Positions 41,598-49,977 of a stretch of 64,000 nucleotides of DNA are shown piece by piece; position 1 is the first letter of the stretch, and each line of letters begins with the position of its first letter. Source of the DNA: a virus; IMG/VR virus record IMGVR_UViG_3300028581_001382, positions 62,001 through 126,000 of that record; one strand, written 5' to 3'. The notes beneath the pieces were generated by a model. The model was not told where the DNA came from. It was given only the letters and a program-made list of their open reading frames with translations, and searched no databases. A program made the translations under genes and the position numbers.

Positions 41598-42618
41598 TGC
41601 AGTAGCTTCTGTCGGAACAATTACTTCCTTGACAGGACCCACTGAAATAGTAAGAAAGCGACAAAGCATGCCTAGTCAGGCTGGCTCGGCCATTGAGATG
41701 AATGACACAGTGGTCACTGCTCGCGCTCGAGCAGAACTGACTTTTGTAGACCGGACTCAGGTCAAAATCACTGAACAGTCAAAACTGATCATAGATGACT
41801 TTGTGTATGATTCCAATCAAGGTACAGGTAAACTGGCATTGAAAATGGCGCTGGGTACTGCTAGATATGCGTCAGGACAGATTGCCAAGAACTCACCGCA
41901 AAATGTAGCTGTGCAAACTCCTACGGCCACAGTGGCTGTGCGTGGCACAGATTTCTCAATGACTGTGGACGAACTGGGTCGCAGTATGATTGTATTACTA
42001 CCCAGTTGCGATCAAAACAGTTGTGTCACCGGAGTGATTGAAGTGTTCAACGAAGCTGGTCGTGTGATGCTTACCCAGGCCTATCAAGCCACACTGGTCA
42101 CAAGTTTGAGTACTCCGCCCAGTCAACCTACAATGATCACTGTGGATATCAATAACATAAACAATTTGCTGATCATTAGCCCACCTGTTGAACTGCGCAG
42201 AGAAGAATTTCAAAATAGCCGCCAAGAACAAGAATTCAATCTGCTAAATGTAGATTTCTTACGATACGATGAGCTGGAAAAAAACTATCTAGACAACAGA
42301 TTTTTGGATGTTGATTTTTTAGAAAACACGTTTTTGAGTAATGAATTGGATGCAGTTGGAATAAATGTCTGGGCAGCAACTGCTTATTTGTTGGATAATG
42401 GCATGATGCCAGGATATGATCCCGCTAGTTTATTGCGATACACTGTGGATGATCAAGATCGCTTGTTTCTCATACGCAAAGTCAACAATCACTACACTGA
42501 ACTCATTGTGAGCAAAGAAGCCAATCTAGTAGTAGATATTCGGCAAGACGGCATTCCTGTATGGCAGAGGGTAAATCGCGGAGGATCTACCACAGTTACA
42601 ATTGTGCAAAGGCAATAA
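41545..42618 (+). CDS. Secreted FecR-domain protein
   Basis: 357 aa. Signal peptide MQLLLAIAILLLSFRPTDAV, then a FecR domain (residues ~24-160): VGTITSLTGPTEIVRKRQSM, LTFVDRTQVKITEQSKLIID, VQTPTATVAVRGTDFSMTVD. No anti-sigma N-terminus, so a periplasmic or surface beta-sandwich rather than a signalling protein. A repeated FLDVDFLENTF stretch follows at ~265. It overlaps the curlin gene by 53 bases in a different frame. Probably part of the curli-like system. Confidence 0.82.
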   Translation: MQLLLAIAILLLSFRPTDAVASVGTITSLTGPTEIVRKRQSMPSQAGSAIEMNDTVVTARARAELTFVDRTQVKITEQSKLIIDDFVYDSNQGTGKLALKMALGTARYASGQIAKNSPQNVAVQTPTATVAVRGTDFSMTVDELGRSMIVLLPSCDQNSCVTGVIEVFNEAGRVMLTQAYQATLVTSLSTPPSQPTMITVDINNINNLLIISPPVELRREEFQNSRQEQEFNLLNVDFLRYDELEKNYLDNRFLDVDFLENTFLSNELDAVGINVWAATAYLLDNGMMPGYDPASLLRYTVDDQDRLFLIRKVNNHYTELIVSKEANLVVDIRQDGIPVWQRVNRGGSTTVTIVQRQ

Positions 42619-42621
42619 ATA
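42614..42621 (+). promoter_or_regulatory. Late-promoter-like AATAAATA four bases before a start codon
   Basis: Four bases separate it from the ATG at 42626; there is no ribosome site, so a leaderless start is predicted. Confidence 0.5.
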
Positions 42622-42625
42622 CTGT

Positions 42626-42907
42626 ATGGGTGATTATTTCAAACTTGTGGCCGAAGTAGGCTTTCCAATAGCAGCAGCCATAGCTGGCGGTTACTTTGTG
42701 TTTTTAACACTGAAGTTTATTCTAGCTGGGGTAACCAGCTCTGTGAATGGAATCAAAGGTATAATCAGTGCTTTAGATAATCGTGTAAAAACCATGAACC
42801 ATGATGTCATACGCATAGATACTGTGGTTTCGAATGCGTTAGGTCTTGTACCTGATGTGGACCGTGTGACTCGTGCTGATGGCAAAAACGATGCTCGACG
42901 TGACTGA
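42626..42907 (+). CDS. Small membrane protein of the holin-like phage group
   Basis: 93 aa from the ATG at 42626 (MGDYFKLVAEVGFPIAAAIA); the longer frame from 42602 lies inside the FecR gene. One membrane segment (GFPIAAAIAGGYFVFLTLKF), then a helix (NRVKTMNHDVIRIDTVVSN). Paralogue of the gene at 43068. Such GFPI...GYF proteins are often called holin or UviB-like in phage annotations; no proof. Confidence 0.65.
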   Translation: MGDYFKLVAEVGFPIAAAIAGGYFVFLTLKFILAGVTSSVNGIKGIISALDNRVKTMNHDVIRIDTVVSNALGLVPDVDRVTRADGKNDARRD

Positions 42908-42916
42908 AAGACAATT

Positions 42917-43081
42917 ATGCTATTTGTTGACTACACACTTCGCACTGCCGACAATGGCAACATTATTCTCGACGAAGAACTCAAAGCTCAAAGTTTGGGC
43001 GTAGCAGAGGGTGATACCTTTGTGGTTCGTATTGTAAACAATCAAATTATATTAGAAAAACAACAACATGGACCTAGCTGA
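42917..43081 (+). CDS. Very small AbrB-like protein (54 aa)
   Basis: MLFVDYTLRTADNGNIILDE, ELKAQSLGVAEGDTFVVRIV, NNQIILEKQQHGPS. The layout (strand, LDEELxAxSLGVxEGDxFxV) resembles the AbrB/SpoVT swapped hairpin. Its end overlaps the next gene (ATG at 43068). Function unknown. Confidence 0.6.
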   Translation: MLFVDYTLRTADNGNIILDEELKAQSLGVAEGDTFVVRIVNNQIILEKQQHGPS

Positions 43082-43406
43082 ACTTATCAACAAATACGGT
43101 TTCCCCATTGTGGCTGCTGGAGGGCTTGGGTATCTCATATATTACGTATGGGTATGGGCTACCAAAGAAATCAAGCCTGTGCTGAGTGAAGCCAATAGCA
43201 CACTGATTGCGTTGATCGATCGTATCCGTATGCTTGACAACGATCTTATTAGACTGCAACAAAAAGTCAATGTCACACTGCAATTGCGTGGCAAAGTCAT
43301 TGAAAGCGAACGTGTGCTAGCACAACAGAAATTTGATTCCGAAGCTGAAACAAAATTCAAGAAGGCAGCGGCGGAAGACTCCGACACTGCTGCTGGCAAA
43401 AGTTAA
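43068..43406 (+). CDS. Small membrane protein with coiled-coil tail
   Basis: 112 aa: MDLAELINKYGFPIVAAGGL, then membrane segment GYLIYYVWVWAT, a helical stretch STLIALIDRIRMLDNDLIRL, and a Lys/Ala-rich end. Paralogue of 42626-42907. Overlaps the desaturase start by one base. Function unknown, possibly membrane remodelling. Confidence 0.68.
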   Translation: MDLAELINKYGFPIVAAGGLGYLIYYVWVWATKEIKPVLSEANSTLIALIDRIRMLDNDLIRLQQKVNVTLQLRGKVIESERVLAQQKFDSEAETKFKKAAAEDSDTAAGKS

Positions 43407-44107
43407 TGACATTACTCATAGCCACGCTGTTGATGACACATGCTACTATAGTTTGTGTTACACTTTATCTACACCGCAGTCAAACTCATAGATCAGTAGA
43501 ATTCCATCCGCTTGTGGCGCATGGCATGCGCCTTTGGCTGTGGCTGTCAACTGGTATGGTCACACGCCAATGGGTTGCTATACATCGTTCTCATCATCGG
43601 CACAGTGATCAATCTGACGATCCGCACTCGCCCCATGTGTGGGGTATTTGGCGTGTGCTGTTTGGTGGTGCGTGGCTTTATAATCAAGCTGCTCAAGATA
43701 GTGCATTAGTTAAGCAATACGGAGTAGGCACTCCCGACGACTGGATTGAACGTAACCTGTATACTGCACATAGCCGCCTTGGTATTCTTTTGATGCTGAT
43801 TATAGATTTATTGTTATTTGGGCCTTGGGGACTTATGGTGTGGGTCGTACAAATGCTATGGGTACCTTTTCACGCCGCCGGAGTTATTAATGGATTAGCA
43901 CATTGGTGGGGTTATAAAAATGGTCCCACCAAGGATCAAAGTCGTAACATCAGTCCCTGGGGAATATGGATTGGTGGCGAGGAATTGCATTCTAATCATC
44001 ACCAAGAACCAGCTAGTGCTAAATTAAGTCGCAAGTGGTTTGAATTTGACGAAGGTTGGATGTGGATCTGTATTTTACGTTTTTTTAAACTTGCCAAAGT
44101 TCGTTAA
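43406..44107 (+). CDS. Fatty-acid desaturase (delta-9 acyl type)
   Basis: 233 aa. Three histidine boxes: H23-RSQT-H28 (HRSQTH), H60-RSHH (HRSHH), H195-SNHH (HSNHH), plus AGVINGLAHWWGY at 158-170. Four hydrophobic segments flank the boxes. The family inserts a double bond into saturated acyl chains with a di-iron centre, in the membrane. It would raise membrane fluidity. Shorter than most (~300 aa) but all boxes are intact. Confidence 0.9.
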   Translation: MTLLIATLLMTHATIVCVTLYLHRSQTHRSVEFHPLVAHGMRLWLWLSTGMVTRQWVAIHRSHHRHSDQSDDPHSPHVWGIWRVLFGGAWLYNQAAQDSALVKQYGVGTPDDWIERNLYTAHSRLGILLMLIIDLLLFGPWGLMVWVVQMLWVPFHAAGVINGLAHWWGYKNGPTKDQSRNISPWGIWIGGEELHSNHHQEPASAKLSRKWFEFDEGWMWICILRFFKLAKVR

Positions 44108-46156
44108 TTATTTTTCGGTCGCTATCCATTCACCATTCCAATTGGACGGTAAGGCTTGCCGCTTCATAAAGTCGCAACGTTCCGTCCATATCTTATAATA
44201 CTTGTCCATCTGTCCGCCAAAGTTTCCCTTTAGATCTGCACACATTACAGCAGCTTCGTCAAACTTTTTCTGTCGATACAAGGCATGCATCGCTTCGTGT
44301 TGTGCTTTGTCTTTAGAGTAATCTGTGCCTTTGGTGCGTAGAGCTGTATAGATCAAGTCTGCTACAGTTTTACCCTTTGGTTGTAAGTTATCTAGCAACA
44401 AATACAAGAAGTCATCTTTGGTTCTATTATATGTTTCGGCACCAATAATACATAGCACACCATATGCTTTGCAACGTGCTTCCAAACGTGCAGCGGTGCT
44501 CACCATGTCACCCAAGATGTCATAGCTGTGTCTTTCTGTTGATCCCATTTCACCAATAAAGCCAATACCACTGTTACAACCCCAACCCATTGCAGCAGGT
44601 GGTAATCCCTGTGCTTCCATAACTTTGGTATACTCGTCTACCTTGTCTAGCATTTCAAGTCCTACCTTAACAATTGTTCGTGCGTGGTCAGGATCTTCAA
44701 TAGGAGCACCGTGTATGTGCATTGATGCATCGCCCACATACTTGATGACCATACCTTGGTTGTCTAGCATTGGCTGACTAATGGCATCCATATAACCGTT
44801 CATGTACTTGCCAAGTCCGGCAACGTCATCGCCATAGTATTCACCAATAGGAGTAAATCCACGCAAGTCGCTGAACATAACTGATACGTCTTTACGCACA
44901 CCTCGCTTGATTAAGTCTGGATCTTTTTGTAGTAACTCTACTACTTCTTTGGAGCAGTAACCGGCAAACTGTTTCTTTATGGCTTGCTTTTGCAAGAACT
45001 CGCTTAGAAACTTGATACCATAGGCATGCAGAGCGACCAAAGTTGTGCCAACTGCAAAGGCAGTAGCATCGAATAAGAATAAAAAATTGCTGTAAGCAAG
45101 AATGCTGCCAGCAATACCGCCGCCCACAATAACCAAAACTGTCGCCATACCTGCATAAGTATACCTCGTCAAAAACAACAATGTTAGGCCAGCCAGAGCC
45201 ATGGCCAATATCTCAGCACCGTCGGCCCAATCAGGCCGCACAATGCGACGTTCTGAAGTCAGGGTATCTAGTACAGCGGCCTGCAGATAATGCGGGAAGA
45301 CCTCACCTCTTGCAGTGGCCACTGGGTTGTTGAGTCCCCGGGCGGATAAGCCCACAATGACGATTCCACCTTGGAAATCTTTTGGCAAACTAGCCAAGGA
45401 GTGTTCTTGCGGTCGGGATGACCAATCCACCCAGATTCTACCAAGACTGTCTGTTGGGATTTTTCCAAACTGTGGAATTCTAACTGCTTCAATAATTCCT
45501 GAGTTGACTCGAACTTGGAAAGAGGGGTCGCCTGCTGCAACTCGTAGGGTTTCAAGACTGATAGAGGGGTAGATCTGTTGTCCAACACTGACGACCATGG
45601 GGATTCTGCGAACGACACCGTCCAGTTCGGGCACAGTGTTAACAATACCAATACCAGCTGCTGTTTCATTGATCTTCCTTTCGTTGGGTTGAATTGCCCG
45701 GTATGGTATGCCCGGTTCACCTGAACCAATCACGCTTACACCAGGTCTAAATGGCACAGTGTTGGTGCGCACTGGGTCATTGGTTGCGGTGTGTGGCAAC
45801 ACCACAGGATATTTTTGTAAGAGTTGCGCCAATTGCTGATCTTGACCTGCACGATCTGCGTCGGGCATGAACACATTAAACACCACAAGACCTGCATTAC
45901 GCTGATAGAGATCTTGAATTATTTGGGCGTATTGGCCCCGGGGAAAAGGAAACTGTCCACGCTGCTCAATGGCCTGATCATCAATGTTCACTAGATGTAC
46001 GCCAGAGCTGGCCGTGGTTGGTGTGCTGGTTATCACTGTGTCAAAGTAACGCAGCCTAACACTTTCTACTAAGGCTGGATCTGCGATTCTAATGCCAACC
46101 ATTATGGCTAGAGTTAGCAGCGCAGTCCAAGGGGATAACAGTAATTTTTTTACCAC
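44108..46156 (-). CDS. CHASE2-domain adenylate cyclase (class III)
   Basis: About 682 aa from the GTG at 46156 (a TTG lies one codon upstream). One membrane segment at 11-24, a CHASE2 sensor domain (~50-305), three more segments (~315-385), then the cyclase domain (~425-560). Catalytic residues, numbered from the TTG: metal Asps D431 (FSDLRGF) and D477 (KYVGDASM), adenine-specifying K473 and D547, transition-state R558 (AARLE). The conserved Asn of VNxAARLE is Ser554. It may make cAMP from host ATP after sensing a periplasmic signal. Confidence 0.88.
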   Translation of the reverse strand: MVKKLLLSPWTALLTLAIMVGIRIADPALVESVRLRYFDTVITSTPTTASSGVHLVNIDDQAIEQRGQFPFPRGQYAQIIQDLYQRNAGLVVFNVFMPDADRAGQDQQLAQLLQKYPVVLPHTATNDPVRTNTVPFRPGVSVIGSGEPGIPYRAIQPNERKINETAAGIGIVNTVPELDGVVRRIPMVVSVGQQIYPSISLETLRVAAGDPSFQVRVNSGIIEAVRIPQFGKIPTDSLGRIWVDWSSRPQEHSLASLPKDFQGGIVIVGLSARGLNNPVATARGEVFPHYLQAAVLDTLTSERRIVRPDWADGAEILAMALAGLTLLFLTRYTYAGMATVLVIVGGGIAGSILAYSNFLFLFDATAFAVGTTLVALHAYGIKFLSEFLQKQAIKKQFAGYCSKEVVELLQKDPDLIKRGVRKDVSVMFSDLRGFTPIGEYYGDDVAGLGKYMNGYMDAISQPMLDNQGMVIKYVGDASMHIHGAPIEDPDHARTIVKVGLEMLDKVDEYTKVMEAQGLPPAAMGWGCNSGIGFIGEMGSTERHSYDILGDMVSTAARLEARCKAYGVLCIIGAETYNRTKDDFLYLLLDNLQPKGKTVADLIYTALRTKGTDYSKDKAQHEAMHALYRQKKFDEAAVMCADLKGNFGGQMDKYYKIWTERCDFMKRQALPSNWNGEWIATEK

Positions 46157-46160
46157 CAAA

Positions 46161-46168
46161 TATTTATC
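46161..46168 (-). promoter_or_regulatory. Late-promoter-like GATAAATA four bases before cyclase GTG
   Basis: Overlaps the glyA stop codon. No ribosome site before the cyclase start. Confidence 0.45.
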
Positions 46169-47318
46169 GTGGCAGGCCTCTTAAAATATCTATCATACGA
46201 TGAGCTAAATTGCGAAACCATTTCTCATCGTGTCCACGGGTTGTTTCTGCGGCCACACCAATACGTACACCTGATGTTTCAGCAAAGCTACGAGTTTCGC
46301 CTGGTACACCATTTTTGTTTACGGTGATTCCTTGTGCTTCTAATTTATCAGCATACTCGCGACCACTCATGGCATGATTACGCAGATCTACAGTGAACAT
46401 ATGACATTGTGTGCTGCCACTCACGATGTCAACTCCTGCATCTAGAAACGTTTGTGCCATGGCATGTGCGTTGATGCGAATACGTTTGGCATACAGTTTG
46501 AATTCTGGTTGTAGTGCTTCATAAAAGCACTGTGCCTTGCCAGCAATGATGTGCATGAGCGGACCACCCTGGGTTCCAGGAAACACTGCACCATTAATTT
46601 TCTTGCTAAGTTCATCGTCATTCCACATGATCATACCACCACGAGGACCGCGTAAAGTCTTATGTGTAGTTGTGGTTACAACGTGAGCATGAGGGAATGG
46701 ACTTGGATATTCGCCGCCAGCAATCAATCCTGAATAGTGGCTGATATCTGCTAGTAAGACGGCACCAACAGAGTCTGCAATTTCACGAAATCTCTTCCAA
46801 TCAATCACTTGACTGTATGCACTAGCTCCAGCAATGATCATCTTAGGACGATTCCACTCGGCTAGTTTTTTGACTTCTTGATAGTTAATAAAACCATTTT
46901 CGCCTACACCATAACTAACAGGATCAAACCATGCGCCGCTGACATTTACGTTGGCACCGTGGCTCAAATGCCCGCCACTGGCAAGATCCATTCCAAGAAC
47001 GCAGTCACCTGGAGTCAATAATGCCTTGAACACTGCTAGGTTGGCATTAGCGCCTGAGTGTGGTTGCACATTGGCAAATGAACAGCCAAACAACTTGGTA
47101 GCATATTCAATGGCAATGTTTTCAATCTTGTCAACATTGGCACATCCATTGTAGTATCGCTTGCCCGGCAAGCCTTCTGCATACTTGTTGGTTAAAATAC
47201 TACCACACAATTCCATAACTGCATCACTAGTGTAGTTTTCACTGGCAATAAGTTCAATTGTATTTTCTTGTCTGATTGCTTCGTTGTTTAAAGCAATGTG
47301 AATTCTTGGATCTATCAT
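46164..47318 (-). CDS. glyA: Serine hydroxymethyltransferase
   Basis: 384 aa. PLP lysine K220 in TTTTHKTLRGPRGGMIMW, LIASENYTSDAVMELCGSIL, DISHYSGLIAGGEYPSPFP, SGVRIGVAAETTRG. It interconverts serine and glycine, making 5,10-methylene-THF, which feeds thymidylate and purine synthesis for DNA replication. About 30 residues shorter than bacterial GlyA (~415), missing C-terminal sequence. Middle of an operon running from ahpC to the cyclase. Confidence 0.95.
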   Translation of the reverse strand: MIDPRIHIALNNEAIRQENTIELIASENYTSDAVMELCGSILTNKYAEGLPGKRYYNGCANVDKIENIAIEYATKLFGCSFANVQPHSGANANLAVFKALLTPGDCVLGMDLASGGHLSHGANVNVSGAWFDPVSYGVGENGFINYQEVKKLAEWNRPKMIIAGASAYSQVIDWKRFREIADSVGAVLLADISHYSGLIAGGEYPSPFPHAHVVTTTTHKTLRGPRGGMIMWNDDELSKKINGAVFPGTQGGPLMHIIAGKAQCFYEALQPEFKLYAKRIRINAHAMAQTFLDAGVDIVSGSTQCHMFTVDLRNHAMSGREYADKLEAQGITVNKNGVPGETRSFAETSGVRIGVAAETTRGHDEKWFRNLAHRMIDILRGLPR

Positions 47319-47322
47319 ACTT

Positions 47323-47829
47323 TTAACTATTTAAAACCTTGGCAACACTATTCATCACACTAGCAATTCGACCAATGTCACGAAGTTGTTCGACAGTATA
47401 ACCTTCTGTCTTCAATGTTTCGTAATGTGCTTTTACACAGAAGTGGCATTTACCAACAATACTGGCCGCTAGACTGAATGCTTCAAAGTTCGACTTGGTA
47501 GTTCCGCCATGGCTTGCGATAGCGTTCATTCTGAGTTGTGCCGGTAACCCCTTGAGAGCAGGATCATCTGCCATTTCGACGAATGGGTAAAAAATATTGT
47601 TCTGTGCCATAATACTAGCGGCTGTCATGGCAGCATCTGCATGAACAGGTGCGTCTGCTAGCATAACTGCAAGTACCTTACCGTTGCCAGTTGCAGCAAG
47701 TGCAGCCACCGCACAACCCATGGCCACATCTGCATCTAATGTACTACGTAGTAGCACAGCATCCAGATTTAACTTGGTGTCCTTGGCATAGTCTGGCAAT
47801 GCGCCTTTTACTGATTCAATAAAACTCAT
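47323..47829 (-). CDS. ahpD: AhpD-like alkylhydroperoxidase
   Basis: 168 aa. The CxxC active site with its downstream histidine is in SIVGKCHFCVKAHYETLKTE (C131, C134, H138). The alpha-helical fold and NAIASHGG turn match AhpD. In bacteria AhpD is the reductant partner of AhpC; here ahpC lies 2 kb upstream in the same operon. Start overlaps the previous stop by ATGA. Confidence 0.9.
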   Translation of the reverse strand: MSFIESVKGALPDYAKDTKLNLDAVLLRSTLDADVAMGCAVAALAATGNGKVLAVMLADAPVHADAAMTAASIMAQNNIFYPFVEMADDPALKGLPAQLRMNAIASHGGTTKSNFEAFSLAASIVGKCHFCVKAHYETLKTEGYTVEQLRDIGRIASVMNSVAKVLNS

Positions 47830-48461
47830 TCTTTTCTTCCTTCAATGGTATAAAACCAATCATCTCCAGCCGACCACTTGCGTGTACCATCAACTGTGAA
47901 TATTGTCTGTGCGGCTTTAAAGTCTGGAAACTTAACATTACCCGAAATCAAACTTTGATCGTACCACAAACATCGATTGTTGGGTTGGCAGGCAAACTGA
48001 CCATTTTCTAATTTAATAAAATTAAACGATTTGTGTTCTTCGGCAACTTCAGTAAAGCCTGTGTCTACATCCATGCCGTCGGCACAAAAATCCACAGTAA
48101 ACAAATAAGTCCCGTGATGCCATTCCTTGTCTTTGCCCAAGAACTTAACACCTAAATTACGCAGACCTATTTTTTCAATAATAGTAAAGCGGTAGCCCAT
48201 GCAGTCCCAAAGCTGTAGGGTATCTATGGGCAAATTACCTGTGTAATTCTCTTGCCACACATACGCATGAATAGGTAGCTTGTCGTACAGTGCTCCATAA
48301 TTGGGTAACAGTGATTCAATTCGAAACACCTGTCCCCTAAGAGCTTTGAGACTGACCCATATTGCAGGTTCTAATTCACCGTGACCTTTTTCAAAGTTGT
48401 AAAGAAATTCACGTTTTATAAAACATTTAATCGGCGGCAAAGATCCTACAATATAACTCAT
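47826..48461 (-). CDS. Conserved large-phage hypothetical protein
   Basis: 211 aa: MSYIVGSLPPIKCFIKREFL, WVSLKALRGQVFRIESLLPN, YGALYDKLPIHAYVWQENYT, LQLWDCMGYRFTIIEKIGL. I recall proteins starting this way in many large aquatic phages, never characterised. It ends WSAGDDWFYTIEGRKE. Co-translated with neighbours through ATGA overlaps. Function unknown. Confidence 0.72.
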   Translation of the reverse strand: MSYIVGSLPPIKCFIKREFLYNFEKGHGELEPAIWVSLKALRGQVFRIESLLPNYGALYDKLPIHAYVWQENYTGNLPIDTLQLWDCMGYRFTIIEKIGLRNLGVKFLGKDKEWHHGTYLFTVDFCADGMDVDTGFTEVAEEHKSFNFIKLENGQFACQPNNRCLWYDQSLISGNVKFPDFKAAQTIFTVDGTRKWSAGDDWFYTIEGRKE

Positions 48462-49150
48462 TCTTTTCTATCGCCAAATAATTGTAACAAGTTAATAAAC
48501 AAGTTGATGAAGTCCATGTACAGAGTCAATGCACCACGCACTTCTGCGCTATCACTGGTCTCAGTACTAAGTTCCTCACGAATCTTTTGTGTGTCATAGG
48601 CAGTTAGGCCAAGAAAGATAACGATAGCCAATGCTGAAATTACCATCTGCATCACAGTTGAGCCAATAAAAATATTAACAATACTAGCAATAACAATAGC
48701 AATCAATCCAACAATCATAAACTTACCCATGCTGTCTAGGCTTTGTTTAGTAAAGTAGCCGTAACCACTCATGACACCAAACAAGATAGCTGCACCCATA
48801 AATGAGCTTACAATGCTACCCATATTGAATACAGCAAAAATTGTAGCAAAGCTCAATCCCATTAGGGCCGCAAAGCCATGTAAGCATAACTGTGCCACGC
48901 CTTTACTGGGATTATTGCCTAGCACATAGCTGACACCAAAGATTGCCGCTAGTGGAGCAAAAATAACAACCCATTTTAACACACCTGTAAAAAAGAATTG
49001 TAGTAACTCTGGGCTAGAACCCACAAAATAGCTCACAAACATTGATACAATCACAGCAAGGCTCATGTGTCCGTAGACCCGACACATTGCTGAGTTGATT
49101 TCGCTTGCAGAACGATATGATCTTTCGTTTTCATAAGTTGTTTCAAACAT
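48458..49150 (-). CDS. Bax-inhibitor-1/YccA-family membrane protein
   Basis: 230 aa with seven hydrophobic segments (SLAVIVSMFVSYFVGSSPEL, VVIFAPLAAIFGVSYVLG, LCLHGFAALMGLSFATIF, and the AIVIFLGLTAYDTQKIREEL end). LTAYDTQKI is the family signature carrying the pore aspartate. Bacterial members act as pH-gated calcium leak channels or modulate FtsH. In a phage it may damp stress or lysis timing (inference). AAGGAGAAACTT precedes the ATG. Confidence 0.9.
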   Translation of the reverse strand: MFETTYENERSYRSASEINSAMCRVYGHMSLAVIVSMFVSYFVGSSPELLQFFFTGVLKWVVIFAPLAAIFGVSYVLGNNPSKGVAQLCLHGFAALMGLSFATIFAVFNMGSIVSSFMGAAILFGVMSGYGYFTKQSLDSMGKFMIVGLIAIVIASIVNIFIGSTVMQMVISALAIVIFLGLTAYDTQKIREELSTETSDSAEVRGALTLYMDFINLFINLLQLFGDRKE

Positions 49151-49160
49151 AAGTTTCTCC

Positions 49161-49781
49161 TTAAAATTTACCAGATGCTAATACGATTTGACAAATATGT
49201 TCTAATCGTTCAATGTGTTCAAACGCACGCCATGGGCTGGTATCGATTGCAACAACACCGTGACCTTTGATACCCACAATGTCATAGGCAATATTACCAC
49301 GGTCATCTAATTCCAACCGATAATGGCACTGATCAGCAAGTTCTTGGCTGATTGGTTTCACGTCACCTACATTAGGTGCTACCTTGGTATAACGACTAAG
49401 TTCAGGAAAGTCATCAACAATAGTACTCAGATCAATGCCGGCATGCATAGCCGCAACACAATAGGTAGGATGCAAGTGAACTACTACTCGAACATCATTG
49501 CTATGTTGACCCATTGCTCTCTGTAATCCAAAATGTAATGGAAGTTCTCCACTGGGATTTAGATTAGCACTAATGTCAGTGTAGAAATCTTCTTGCCATA
49601 ACAGCCCATGAATACTGATCTTTTTAAATTGGTCAGGTTGTAGTGTCTGTTTACGGACGCCACTGGGTGTGATATAAAAGTGATCACGGTCGTGATGACG
49701 AATACTTACATTACCATCACGACTAGTAATCCAATTGCGTTTATATGCCTCGACTAGAGTATCACAAATAGTTTCTAACAT
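49161..49781 (-). CDS. Class II aldolase/adducin-family protein
   Basis: 206 aa from the ATG at 49781 (MLETICDTLVEAYKRNWITS). Zn-binding and active-site motifs: RDGNVSIR, SGELPLHFGLQRAMGQ (Ser-x-Glu-x-Pro-x-His), VVVHLHPTYCVAAMHAG (HxHP), GIKGHGVVAIDTS (His). Family members are fuculose- or rhamnulose-phosphate aldolases, ribulose-5-P epimerase and MtnB. The exact reaction is unclear; length fits MtnB-like enzymes of methionine salvage. Confidence 0.85.
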   Translation of the reverse strand: MLETICDTLVEAYKRNWITSRDGNVSIRHHDRDHFYITPSGVRKQTLQPDQFKKISIHGLLWQEDFYTDISANLNPSGELPLHFGLQRAMGQHSNDVRVVVHLHPTYCVAAMHAGIDLSTIVDDFPELSRYTKVAPNVGDVKPISQELADQCHYRLELDDRGNIAYDIVGIKGHGVVAIDTSPWRAFEHIERLEHICQIVLASGKF

Positions 49782-49977
49782 AATTATTTTCCGTATTGTT
49801 TTTTGGCAAATCATTTGCCAGGGCATCCTCGTAAGTCAGTGATGGATCGTTCCAGATGTTACAATTATTCCACTCACGAATCCTGGCCAATCTCTCCGCG
49901 TCAGTCAGTTCATAACATCTAGGGTTACGATCTGGCTGACGAAGTGTATCAATGCCTCTACTTAGAAGCCTGAACAT
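49762..49977 (-). CDS. Small protein between ahpC and aldolase
   Basis: 71 aa: MFRLLSRGIDTLRQPDRNPR, CYELTDAERLARIREWNNCN, IWNDPSLTYEDALANDLPKN. No family recognised. The stop lies 20 bases inside the next gene, so co-translation is likely. Confidence 0.6.
   Translation of the reverse strand: MFRLLSRGIDTLRQPDRNPRCYELTDAERLARIREWNNCNIWNDPSLTYEDALANDLPKNNTENNYVRNYL

Noticed and set aside
45268-45729. 153-aa minus-strand frame with a possible signal peptide
   Set aside because: Lies inside the CHASE2 domain of the cyclase in another frame.
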